From: Trebonia sp964581815
GTDB lineage: Bacteria; Actinomycetota; Actinomycetes; Streptosporangiales; Streptosporangiaceae
Assembly: GCA_964581815.1 (NCBI GenBank)
Contig: CAZORE010000001.1
Location: forward strand, 93,346 to 157,345
Direction of reading: 5' to 3'
DNA length: 64,000 nucleotides
Under the pieces are notes generated by a model that was not told the DNA's origin, made no database searches, and worked only from the letters and a program-made list of their open reading frames with translations. The translations under genes and the position numbers were made by a program. Shown here one piece after another: positions 34,445 to 42,740 of this stretch. Each line of letters opens with the position of its first letter. Within the stretch, counting starts at the first letter, position 1.

Positions 34445-36898
34445 TCAAAACGATCCCGAACGGCCGGCGGTGATCACGATCTCGGCCGGCTCGCACTCCG
34501 GTGCGGAGGCGGTCAGGCGGATCTTGCCCGGGCCGGTGGGGCGCAGGACAGCGAGGGCCCGTCCGTCGTAGCTGCGGCGCTCTGTCGCGTCGAATCGCTC
34601 CTCGGTCGAGGGGCAGGCGCTGCCGAAGCCGAGCAGGACGCCCGGGCCGGATACCTCGACCCGCACCGGCCGGTCGGCTCCGGCGTGGCCGGTGCCGGCC
34701 TGGTCGGTGAGGGTGAGGGTGACGTAGGCGAGGTCCCCGCCGTCGGTGGTGATGACCGGCCGGTCGGCCTCGGCGCGGAGCTGCAGCGGGCCGTCGGCGG
34801 ACCGCAGCCGGTGGCGGCCGGTTTCTGTCCCGTCGGCATAGGCGATGGCCAGCAGTTCGCCTGGCTGGTAGACCGCCTCGAACTCGGCGCGGAACCGGTG
34901 ACTGTCGCCGGCCGGCTTGCGGCCGAGGGAACGGCCGTTGACGAAGAGTTCCACCTCGTCGGCGTCGCTGTAGACCTCGACCGTGACCGGCGCGCCTTCC
35001 GACCCGGGCCAGGTCCAGCTGGCGATGGAGTCACTCCACGCCCACGGGCTCCCGGTGAACGTCTGGCCGTGGTGCTCCGGCCGCCGGACGGCCAGGTAAG
35101 GCTCGGCGCGCAGGCCGAAGACGATCTGCCGGTAGTAGGAGGCGGGCCGGCGGTGCCCGGTGATGTCGATGTCGCCGCAGCCGGCCAGCAGGTACGGGTA
35201 CGGTCCGGTGAGGCTGGGCCGGGCGCCGTCCCCCGCCGCGTACTGCGGGCGGCCGATGCCGGCCTCGCCCAGGTAGTCCCAGCCCGTCCAGGCGAAGTCC
35301 CCGATGACGTTCGCGTACTGCTTGACCAGCCGCCAGTTGCCGTCGATGCGGGTGGGGAACGTCTCGCTGCCGACGATGATCCGGTTCGGGAACAGGCCAC
35401 GGTCGAGGCCGTACCGCGCCTCGCCGTAGTTGATGCCGGCGACGTCGAGCACGCTGAACGACTCGGCCGTCCGCCGGGTTACCAGGTCGGAGGAGCTGAC
35501 CGCGTTCATCATGTCGCCGGGGTCGGCCATGACGGTGTTGACCCCGGCACCCTCGCCGGCCCTCGAGCGCATCGCGGACACCTCGCCGAGCACCGCGACC
35601 ATCCCGTTGATCGCGTTGGTGACGTAGCGGGTGCCGTCAAGGGCGCGGACCTTCTCGGCGAGCCTGCGTCCCCAGGCCGCGCCGGACGGCGAACCGGTCT
35701 CCGGGATCTCGTTGCCGATCGAGTAGAGGATGACGCTGGGGTGGTTGACGTCCTTGGCGACCATGGCCTCGATGTCCCGTTCCCACCACTGCGGGAAGTT
35801 CACGCTGTAGTCGAAGTCGCTCTTGGCCGAGGTCCACATGTCGAACGCCTCGTCCATGACCAGTACGCCGAGGCGGTCGCAGGCGTCAAGCAGCGCCGTG
35901 CTCGCCGGGTGGTGCGACATCCGGATCGCGTTGAAGCCGGCGTCCTTGAGTAGCCGGACGCGGCGTTCCTCGGCGCGGGCGAAGGTCGCCGCGCCGAGTA
36001 CCCCGTTGTCGTGGTGGATGCAGGCGCCGCGCAGCTTGACGGTGTCGCCGTTGATCCGCAGTCCATGTTCGGGGTCGAGCCGCAGCGAGCGGATGCCGAA
36101 GGTAACGGTCTCCGCGTCCGCCTCGCCGTCGTCGTCGGTCAGGGTGACCTGGGCCGTGTACAGGGCGGGCGAATCCGGGCTCCACCGCCGCGGCGCGCGG
36201 ACGTACAGGCGCTGCCGCGCGGTGGCCGGCTCGCCGGGCAGCACCGAGACCGGACCGGTATCGGCCGCGACGACGCTCCCCGCGGCGTCACGGATCTCGG
36301 TGGCGAGCCGAGGCGTCCTGATCGCGATGGAGTCGTTCTCCACGATGGCCGCGACCTCGACGACCGCCCGTTCGGTGTCGGTGTCGGGCGTGGTGACGCG
36401 GACGCCGCCGGGCGCGATCCGGACCAGGCCGCCGGTCAGCAGCCAGGTGTCACGGTAGATTCCCGCGCCGGTGTACCAGCGGGAGTCCTGGTGGCCCCGC
36501 GCCTCGACGCGGATCTCGTTGTCCGCGCCGAAGCGCAGGAAACGGTCCGCGTCCACGCGGAACAAGGAGTACCCGTAGGGGCGCTGCCCGGCGAAGTCCC
36601 CGTTGACGTAGACCATCGCGTCCCGGTAGACGCCCTCGAACTCGACGAGGATCCGCCTGCCCCGGTGCTCCTCCGGCACGAAGAAGGTCTTGCGGTACTC
36701 GAAGGCGCCGCCGGGAAAATAGGCGCTGGCCCCGCTGTCCCTGCTGGCCTGGCCGCCCGGCGCGACCCGCTGCTGCCCGATCATCGCGTCGTGCGGCAGC
36801 GTCACCGGCCGGTAGGGGACCGAGGCGCCGCCGAGCTCGTCGAACGGGCTGACCCTGGGCCGGAACTCCCAGCGGTCGTTGAAAGACACGCGGATCAT
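34445..36898 (-). CDS. GH2-family beta-galactosidase-like glycosidase
   Basis: An 817-aa cytosolic enzyme of glycoside hydrolase family 2: sugar-binding jelly roll (1-180), Ig-like domain (190-290), TIM barrel (295-600) and C-terminal Ig-like domains. The acid/base is Glu397 (SIGNEIPE) and the nucleophile Glu512 (VGSETFPT). The absence of a signal peptide suggests it acts on imported oligosaccharides or glycosides. Start ATG at 36898. A LacI-type palindrome lies about 57 bp upstream. Exact specificity (galactoside, arabinoside or other) cannot be told. Confidence 0.9.
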   Translation of the reverse strand: MIRVSFNDRWEFRPRVSPFDELGGASVPYRPVTLPHDAMIGQQRVAPGGQASRDSGASAYFPGGAFEYRKTFFVPEEHRGRRILVEFEGVYRDAMVYVNGDFAGQRPYGYSLFRVDADRFLRFGADNEIRVEARGHQDSRWYTGAGIYRDTWLLTGGLVRIAPGGVRVTTPDTDTERAVVEVAAIVENDSIAIRTPRLATEIRDAAGSVVAADTGPVSVLPGEPATARQRLYVRAPRRWSPDSPALYTAQVTLTDDDGEADAETVTFGIRSLRLDPEHGLRINGDTVKLRGACIHHDNGVLGAATFARAEERRVRLLKDAGFNAIRMSHHPASTALLDACDRLGVLVMDEAFDMWTSAKSDFDYSVNFPQWWERDIEAMVAKDVNHPSVILYSIGNEIPETGSPSGAAWGRRLAEKVRALDGTRYVTNAINGMVAVLGEVSAMRSRAGEGAGVNTVMADPGDMMNAVSSSDLVTRRTAESFSVLDVAGINYGEARYGLDRGLFPNRIIVGSETFPTRIDGNWRLVKQYANVIGDFAWTGWDYLGEAGIGRPQYAAGDGARPSLTGPYPYLLAGCGDIDITGHRRPASYYRQIVFGLRAEPYLAVRRPEHHGQTFTGSPWAWSDSIASWTWPGSEGAPVTVEVYSDADEVELFVNGRSLGRKPAGDSHRFRAEFEAVYQPGELLAIAYADGTETGRHRLRSADGPLQLRAEADRPVITTDGGDLAYVTLTLTDQAGTGHAGADRPVRVEVSGPGVLLGFGSACPSTEERFDATERRSYDGRALAVLRPTGPGKIRLTASAPECEPAEIVITAGRSGSF

Positions 36899-36954
36899 GG
36901 GTCCTCATCCTGGAGTGGTCGCGCTGCGCCGCGCGCCTCGCTCTCCCGACATTA

Positions 36955-36968
36955 GTAATGCGCTTTAC
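36955..36968. promoter_or_regulatory. LacI-type operator GTAA-N-GCGC-N-TTAC
   Basis: A 14-bp palindrome with a GCGC core in the short region upstream of the GH2 gene, like operators of LacI-family sugar repressors. No LacI gene lies in this window, so the repressor must be encoded elsewhere. Confidence 0.5.
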
Positions 36969-37042
36969 CAACCTGCTTTGACTATCATGACGATCACCCT
37001 GCGCTCATCCGCCTGAGCTAAAGGCAAGCAGGCGCTGAGCCG

Positions 37043-37813
37043 CTACACCCCGATGTAGATCGACCTGACCCGAGAGTTACGGCTCAGCTCGGCGGCCGGG
37101 CCGGACAGGGCGATCTCGCCGTTCTCGAGGACCAGGCAGTCGGTGGTCGTCTCGAACGTGAGCATCGCGTTCTGCTCCACGAGCAGCAGGCTCAGGCCCT
37201 CGTCCCGCAGCCTGCGCAGCGTCTCGCCGATGATTTCGACGAGCCTCGGCGACAGCCCCATCGACGGCTCGTCGAGCAGCAGGAGCACCGGCCTGGCCAT
37301 CAGCGCCCGCCCGATGGCCAGCATCTGCTGCTGCCCGCCGGACAGCGCACCAGCCAGCCGGCCACGCATCTCGGCGAGCACGGGAAACAGTTCGTAGACC
37401 GTCGAGAGGGTGTCCCTGGTCGCACCGTCCCAGCGGCGCGCGTAGGCGCCGAGCAGCAGGTTCTTCTCGACGGTTAGCCCGGGGAACACGTGCCGGCCCT
37501 CGGGGACGTAGCCGATGCCGAGCCGCACCATGTCGCGCGCCGGCACCTTCGCCAGGTCGCGGTCACCGAACCACACGGAGCCCGCGGCGCGCGGCACGAG
37601 CCCCATCAAGGCCCGCAGGGTCGAGGTCTTGCCCGCGCCGTTGGCACCGATCAGGCCGACCGCCTGGCCCGGCGCCACCGTGAAGCTGACCGACCTGACC
37701 GCGGACACGCCGCCGTACCTGACGGCCAGCTCGCTGACGCTCAGCAGTTGCCCGTCACCGCCCCCGTGATTCCCCGTAGGCCCGGTGTCGCGAGTCAGCC
37801 CGCGGGTTCTCAT
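37043..37813 (-). CDS. livF: branched-chain-type ABC transporter ATPase (LivF)
   Basis: A 256-aa ATPase: Walker A GANGAGKTSTL, signature LSGGQQQML, Walker B LLLLDEPSMGLS, and the LivF-specific GIGYVPEGRHVFPGLTVEKN. It energises uptake with the LivM-LivG fusion and LivH. The GTG/ATG region overlaps the fusion stop by 4 bp. It belongs to an operon of four genes beginning with the substrate-binding lipoprotein at 41763. Confidence 0.93.
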   Translation of the reverse strand: MRTRGLTRDTGPTGNHGGGDGQLLSVSELAVRYGGVSAVRSVSFTVAPGQAVGLIGANGAGKTSTLRALMGLVPRAAGSVWFGDRDLAKVPARDMVRLGIGYVPEGRHVFPGLTVEKNLLLGAYARRWDGATRDTLSTVYELFPVLAEMRGRLAGALSGGQQQMLAIGRALMARPVLLLLDEPSMGLSPRLVEIIGETLRRLRDEGLSLLLVEQNAMLTFETTTDCLVLENGEIALSGPAAELSRNSRVRSIYIGV

Positions 37814-39681
37814 TGCGAAGCCTCCGATGCCTGAGGGGCCTCCGATGCCCGAGGGGATGGTACGGCGGACTTGCCCAGGTAGGCCTCGAGGACGGCCGGG
37901 TCACTCGACACCTGAGCCGGAAGGCCCTCGGCGATCACCAGCCCGCTGTCGAGCACGACGATCCGCTCGCACAGCGACATCACCAGGCCCATGTTGTGCT
38001 CGATGAGCACCACGGTTACCCCGCTGTCCCTGATGGACCTGACGATCATGGCAAGTTGTGCCCGCTCCTCGCCGTTCAGTCCGGCGGCCGGCTCATCGAG
38101 CAGCAGCAGCCTCGGCGCGCCGGCGATGGCCCTGGCCAGTTCGAGCCGCCGCTGGATGCCGTAGGGCAGCGTACCCGGCAGCATCCCGGCGAACTGCGCG
38201 AGGCCGAAGTCGGCGAGCAGTTCCGCGGCGCGCCGCTTCAAGGCCCGGTCGTACCTCCAGATGCCGAACGGCCAGCACAGGTACCGCCAGCTCCACCAGG
38301 TGCGGGTGCGGTCGAGTGAGACCAGCATGTTGTCAGCCACCGTCAGGTTGCCGAACAGCCGCAGGTGCTGGAACGTGCGCGCGACGCCGAGGCGGCTGAC
38401 CTGGCTGGGCCGCATCCCGGAGACCGGCCGCCCGTTCAGCGTGATGGCGCCGCCGTGCGGCCGGTAAAAGCCGCTGATCACGTTGAACAACGTCGTCTTG
38501 CCCGAGCCGTTGGGCCCGACGATGCCGAGGATCTCCCCGGCCCGGACAGTGAGCGATATGTCATCGAGCGCCGTAACGCCGCGGAACCTCCGCACCAGAT
38601 GAGACACCTCGAGTAGCGGCTCGCCCGGCGTAACGCCTGCCGCGGCGGCCGGCGCGACAGGCAGCGGCCGGAATGGCTCGAGCACGGCGCTCGTCCCGGT
38701 GGACCCGCGCCACCGCCGGTAGAGGGAGCGGAACCGCCCGGGGATGCCAACCAGGCCGGCCGGAGCGAACACTACCACCGCCACAACCACCAGGCCGTAA
38801 CCGAGTTGCGCGTAGGCGGCCAGGTTGATCAGCTGCTGCTGGACGACCGTGAGCACGACCGCGCCGATGACGCAGCCCGCAAGCGACCGGCGACCACCGA
38901 TGATGACCATCGCGAGCAGCAGGAACATGTCCGCGATGCTGAACGTCTCCGGGGCGATGTAGCCGATCATCCCGGCGTACAGCACGCCCGCGGCGCCCCC
39001 GTACACGCTGGCCAGGACGAAAGCGATCATTCGCAGCGGCCGGATCTCGGTGGCGGCGGCGCTCGCGGCCAGCGGGTCATCCCGCATCGCCCGCATCCGG
39101 CGGCCGAGCGGCGTGTGCACGATGAAGAGCCCGAATGCCAGCCCGCCGGCGAGCACGATGAGTTCCAGGTAGTAATAGAGGTATTGGCTCGACAGGTTGA
39201 TGCCGAGCAGCGGCGGCGCGGGGATCCCTGAGATGCCCGAGTCACCGTTGGTGACCGGCGCGTTGGTGATCCAGTCGATGAACGCGACGGCGAGCCCCAG
39301 CGTCACGATGCCCAGGTAGTGCGACTGGACGCGCAGCGCGGGGGTGCCAACGACGACCCCGGCCAGGGCCGTGGCGATCATGGCAAGCACGGCAGCGGTC
39401 CAGAAGCCGTAGCCATCGCGGGTAGTGAGGATCGCGGTGGTGTACGCGCCGACGCCGAAGAACGCGATCTGCGCCAGGTTGACCTGCCCGGCGACGCCCA
39501 TCACGAGGCCCATGCCAACCGCGAGCAGCGCGAACAGGATCGCGATGTCCGCCACGCTGATCCAGTACACGTTCAGCTGGTACGGCAGCAGCCACGCGGC
39601 GACGGCGAGCAGGACAAGCCCGCCCGCCCGTGCCGCCTGCGGTGCCCGGAGTGCGGCGGGGAGCGAGGGGGACCGGCTCAC
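37810..39681 (-). CDS. fused ABC permease-ATPase (LivM-LivG)
   Basis: A 623-aa fusion. Residues 1-330 are a LivM permease of about eight to ten membrane helices (GVAGQVNLAQIAFFGVGAYTTAIL, IGGRRSLAGCVIGAV). Residues 355-605 are a LivG ATPase with GPNGSGKTTLFNVISG, RTFQHLRLFGNLTVADN, LARAIA and LLLLDEPAAGLN. Such fusions are known in actinobacteria. Stops and starts overlap the flanking genes by 4 bp, so translation is coupled. Confidence 0.92.
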   Translation of the reverse strand: MSRSPSLPAALRAPQAARAGGLVLLAVAAWLLPYQLNVYWISVADIAILFALLAVGMGLVMGVAGQVNLAQIAFFGVGAYTTAILTTRDGYGFWTAAVLAMIATALAGVVVGTPALRVQSHYLGIVTLGLAVAFIDWITNAPVTNGDSGISGIPAPPLLGINLSSQYLYYYLELIVLAGGLAFGLFIVHTPLGRRMRAMRDDPLAASAAATEIRPLRMIAFVLASVYGGAAGVLYAGMIGYIAPETFSIADMFLLLAMVIIGGRRSLAGCVIGAVVLTVVQQQLINLAAYAQLGYGLVVVAVVVFAPAGLVGIPGRFRSLYRRWRGSTGTSAVLEPFRPLPVAPAAAAGVTPGEPLLEVSHLVRRFRGVTALDDISLTVRAGEILGIVGPNGSGKTTLFNVISGFYRPHGGAITLNGRPVSGMRPSQVSRLGVARTFQHLRLFGNLTVADNMLVSLDRTRTWWSWRYLCWPFGIWRYDRALKRRAAELLADFGLAQFAGMLPGTLPYGIQRRLELARAIAGAPRLLLLDEPAAGLNGEERAQLAMIVRSIRDSGVTVVLIEHNMGLVMSLCERIVVLDSGLVIAEGLPAQVSSDPAVLEAYLGKSAVPSPRASEAPQASEASQ

Positions 39682-40547
39682 GCCCGGTTCACCGTCCTCT
39701 CGCCGAAGATCCCGGTCGGCCGGATCATCACAAGCACGGTGAACACCACGAACGTGACCAGGTCGGAGTAGCCCTGGAAGGACTGCGCGGCGAACGCGCC
39801 GATCACCCCGATGCCAAGGCCGCCGACGATAGCGCCGGGGATGCTGCCGAAGCCGCCGAGGATCGCCGCGGCGAACCCGTCGATGCCCAGTGAGTCGCCC
39901 ATCGTCGGCGACACGTAGAGCATCGGGCCGACGAGGGCGCCGGCCAGCGCCGCGAGCGCCGCGCCGATGGCGAAGGAGATCGCGTTGCTCCGTCCTACGT
40001 GGATGCCGACCGCGGTCGCCGCCTCGTGGTCCATGGCGACCGCCTGCATGGCCGCCCCCCGCTTGGTGCGCTGCAGGAACAGCGTCAGCGCGGCCATGGC
40101 CACCGCGGTGACCGCGATGACCACGACGTTGTAGGCGGGGATGCGGACGCCGCCGACGTCGAACGGCGTCGTCTGCACCGGGGAGCTCACCCCGCGGCCT
40201 GAGGAGGACCAGATCAGGATGGCGGCCGCCTCGAGCACGGTGCCTGCCCCGATGGTTCCGATGAGCATCAGGTCGAAGTCCTTGTTCTCGAGCGGGCGCA
40301 GCACCCGCTCGATGACCAGGCCGATGGCAGCGGTGACCGCCATGGCGGCCGGCACGGCCACCGCGAACGGCAGCCGTGCCGACAGGTAAAAGGTGGACGC
40401 TACGTACGCGCCGATCGTCAGTACCGCGCCATGGGCGAAGTTGACCAGGCCCATGGTGCGGTAGACCAGCGAGAAGCCAAGCGCGACGAGGGCGTAGACC
40501 GCCCCGAAGCTCAGGCCGCTGACGAGCGTCTGGAAGAAGGACTGCAC
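39678..40547 (-). CDS. livH: ABC permease (LivH)
   Basis: A 289-aa permease with about eight hydrophobic segments: FFQTLVSGLSFGAVYALVALGFSLVYRTMGLVNFAHG at the N-terminus and GGFGSIPGAIVGGLGIG near the end. The frame is open to 40664, but GTG 40547 with AGGAG upstream gives the family N-terminus and avoids overlap with the binding-protein gene. It pairs with the LivM half of the fusion. Confidence 0.9.
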   Translation of the reverse strand: MQSFFQTLVSGLSFGAVYALVALGFSLVYRTMGLVNFAHGAVLTIGAYVASTFYLSARLPFAVAVPAAMAVTAAIGLVIERVLRPLENKDFDLMLIGTIGAGTVLEAAAILIWSSSGRGVSSPVQTTPFDVGGVRIPAYNVVVIAVTAVAMAALTLFLQRTKRGAAMQAVAMDHEAATAVGIHVGRSNAISFAIGAALAALAGALVGPMLYVSPTMGDSLGIDGFAAAILGGFGSIPGAIVGGLGIGVIGAFAAQSFQGYSDLVTFVVFTVLVMIRPTGIFGERTVNRA

Positions 40548-40572
40548 TGCTTCGTCGTCTCCTGAGGGCAGG

Positions 40573-41763
40573 CTAGCTAACGGGCTCGATCTTTCCATCG
40601 GAGATGATGCCGATGGCAGTGGCGAAGATGCCGACGCCCGTGCTGTCGTAGGCGAAGTTGCCAAGCAGCCCGGAGTAGTGCACGGCGCGGATGGCGTTGG
40701 CGAGCGCCAGGCCGGTGCACGCGCCGCAGGCCTTGAGTGCGGCGATCATCACCTGCGCCCCGTCGTATGCCTTGGCGCCGTGCAGTTCCGGCGCGGAGCC
40801 GTAGGCGGCGGTGTACGCGGCGGCGAATTTCTGCGCGGCCGCGCTCGCGTCGTTGCCCAGGTAAGGGGAACTCACGATCGTGCCGTTGGCGTTGGCGGCA
40901 CCGGCCGTGGAGAGGAAAAGCGGCGTGCCCGCCGGGGCGCCCTCCGCGACCACAGTGGTCATGCCGAGCGCGCGGGCCTGTTTCACGATGAGCCCGGACT
41001 GGGCTTCCTCGGCGCCGATGAACAGCACCTGCGGGTCCGAGGCCCGGATCGATGTCAGCGCGGGGGTCATGTTGGTCTGGTCCGACGGCACCACCTTCGC
41101 CGCGACGGGGGTGACGCCCAGGGCCTTGAGCGCGTTCGTGAACGAGGACTCCTCGCCCGTGCCGTAGGAGTCGTTGTTGGTGAGCATCGCGATCTTCTTG
41201 TAGCCCTTGGTGGTGACCAGGTACTTGGCGAGCGTCGTGTCGTAGGTGAGGCCCGTCGGACTATTCAGGAACAGGTAGGGGCTGTGCAAGGCGATCAGGC
41301 CGACCGACTGGCCGGAGGTGATGTTGGGTATCTGCTCCGACTTGAGTATGGGCGCCATGGCGATCGTCACGGCGCTTTCTGCGGTGCCGAGCATCGCGAT
41401 GTCGCCCTCGCTGGCGATCTTGCGGGCGAGTTCGGTGCCGACCGTCGGGTCGCCCTGGTCGTCGTACAGCGTGAGCTGGATTTTGCGCCCGTTCACGCCT
41501 CCCGCCGCGTTGGCCTGGTTGACGGCAAGGCTCACGCCGCGCCACTCGAACTGGCCGAGGTCGCTCAACGATCCGCTCTGCGCGTCCACCACCGCGATCT
41601 TGATCGGGCTGGCGGTGGCGCTGGATCTGCTGCCCGACGCGGTGCCGGTGCCGCCGTTGGCCGGCGGGCTGCTTGAGCCCGGCGCGCTGCACGCCGCCGC
41701 ACCGATTGCGAGCGTGGCGACGGCCATCGAGGAGAAAATGCGGTATTTCTGTCTTCCTGGCAT
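40573..41763 (-). CDS. LivK-type substrate-binding lipoprotein
   Basis: A 396-aa type I periplasmic binding protein: signal peptide with lipobox ending AAAC-S near residue 25, then IKIAVVDAQSGSLSDLGQFEWRG and GGVNGRKIQLTLYDDQGDP, typical of the branched-chain family. This family also binds amides, urea and aromatic acids, so the ligand is not fixed. It begins the importer operon and is divergent from a TetR gene with a palindrome between them. Confidence 0.9.
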   Translation of the reverse strand: MPGRQKYRIFSSMAVATLAIGAAACSAPGSSSPPANGGTGTASGSRSSATASPIKIAVVDAQSGSLSDLGQFEWRGVSLAVNQANAAGGVNGRKIQLTLYDDQGDPTVGTELARKIASEGDIAMLGTAESAVTIAMAPILKSEQIPNITSGQSVGLIALHSPYLFLNSPTGLTYDTTLAKYLVTTKGYKKIAMLTNNDSYGTGEESSFTNALKALGVTPVAAKVVPSDQTNMTPALTSIRASDPQVLFIGAEEAQSGLIVKQARALGMTTVVAEGAPAGTPLFLSTAGAANANGTIVSSPYLGNDASAAAQKFAAAYTAAYGSAPELHGAKAYDGAQVMIAALKACGACTGLALANAIRAVHYSGLLGNFAYDSTGVGIFATAIGIISDGKIEPVS

Positions 41764-41843
41764 GACTTTGCCTCCGTGTCAGGATCGGTAGGGGTTAAGG
41801 CAGATCGAAGACGAACCAGGGGCACCGAAGAGCACTGCATTTG

Positions 41844-41865
41844 ATGAACTAACCTGATAGTTCAT
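41844..41865. promoter_or_regulatory. TetR operator ATGAACTA-N6-TAGTTCAT
   Basis: A perfect 8+6+8 palindrome between the importer operon and the TetR gene, with a second smaller palindrome GAACC-N4-GGTTC at 41915-41928 nearer TetR. A GAACTA half-site recurs before the qsuB-type gene at about 42700. This suggests the TetR controls all three transcription units. Confidence 0.6.
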
Positions 41866-41936
41866 TATTTCAGCGCGGCGACGCCTCCTTGTAAAGACCC
41901 GGCTAGCAGGCAATGAACCATCCGGTTCGGTCACTG

Positions 41937-41942
41937 TAGAAT
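41937..41942 (+). promoter_or_regulatory. -10 element of a probable leaderless promoter (TetR gene)
   Basis: TAGAAT ends 7 nt before the GTG start at 41950, and no Shine-Dalgarno is visible. The GAACC-N4-GGTTC palindrome lies just upstream, consistent with autorepression. Confidence 0.5.
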
Positions 41943-41949
41943 CGGCGGC

Positions 41950-42600
41950 GTGACGCGTCCCACGACCTCAGCGGGCTCGCAGCGGCAGCGTGACCCGGAG
42001 CGCACCCGCGAGGAAATCCTGGACGTCGCGCTCGCCGAGTTCGCCAGGAACGGGTACGCCGGCGCGCGGGTGGACGAGATCGCCGCGCGCACCCGCACCA
42101 CAAAGCGGATGCTCTACTACTACTTCACGAGCAAGGAACAGCTGTACATCGCGGTGCTCGAGCGGGCCTACTCCACCGCGCGGGACGCGGAGCGGCAGCT
42201 TGACGTCGATTACCTGGACCCGGTGTCGGCCATCCGCACGCTGGCCGAGCTGACCTTCGACCATCACGAGTCACACCAGGACTTCATCAGCCTGGTCGCG
42301 ATCGAGAACATTCACCGGGCCGAGTTCATCGCCAGGTCGCCCGCGCTCGCCGAACTCAGCACGCCCGCGGTCGCGGTGATCGCGCGCATCCTTGACCGCG
42401 GCCGCGCGACGGGGGTCTTCCTCCGCCAGGTCGAGGCCATCGACGTGCACATGATGATCAGCGCGTTCTGCTTCTTCCGGGTGTCCAACCGGCACACCTT
42501 CGGCGCCCTGTTCGGCGTCGACATGCTGGACCCGGCCCGCCGCGACCAGTACCGCCAGATGGTCGGGGACATGGTCGTCAGCTACCTCAGCGCACCGTAG
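41950..42600 (+). CDS. TetR-family regulator of the importer/qsuB region
   Basis: A 216-aa TetR protein: HTH with ARVDEIAARTRTTKRMLYYYFTSKEQLY and a long C-terminal domain with HHESHQDFISLVAIENIHRAEFIA, like regulators in aromatic or nucleoside catabolism. It is divergent from the importer and upstream of the qsuB-type gene. It probably responds to an aromatic or cyclohexane carboxylate, an inference from context. Confidence 0.88.
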   Translation: MTRPTTSAGSQRQRDPERTREEILDVALAEFARNGYAGARVDEIAARTRTTKRMLYYYFTSKEQLYIAVLERAYSTARDAERQLDVDYLDPVSAIRTLAELTFDHHESHQDFISLVAIENIHRAEFIARSPALAELSTPAVAVIARILDRGRATGVFLRQVEAIDVHMMISAFCFFRVSNRHTFGALFGVDMLDPARRDQYRQMVGDMVVSYLSAP

Positions 42601-42661
42601 TCGCGGCACCTCAACCGGCCGCGCCGGCCTGCGCGACGGCCAGCGTCCGCAGGCATGCATC

Positions 42662-42690
42662 TTGACATGCCTAAAGTCGCCGATTTATAA
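42662..42690 (+). promoter_or_regulatory. sigma-70-type promoter upstream of the qsuB-type gene
   Basis: TTGACA at 42662-42667, a 17-bp spacer and TTATAA at 42685-42690 form a near-ideal housekeeping promoter, rare in such GC-rich DNA. The predicted start, about 42697, lies in GTAC-TAGTTC-GTAC, which contains the complement of the GAACTA half-site seen near TetR, so repressor binding would block it. Confidence 0.7.
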
Positions 42691-42740
42691 AGTAACGTAC
42701 TAGTTCGTACATTGCTCTGACCGGGCGAGAGGACGAGCAG

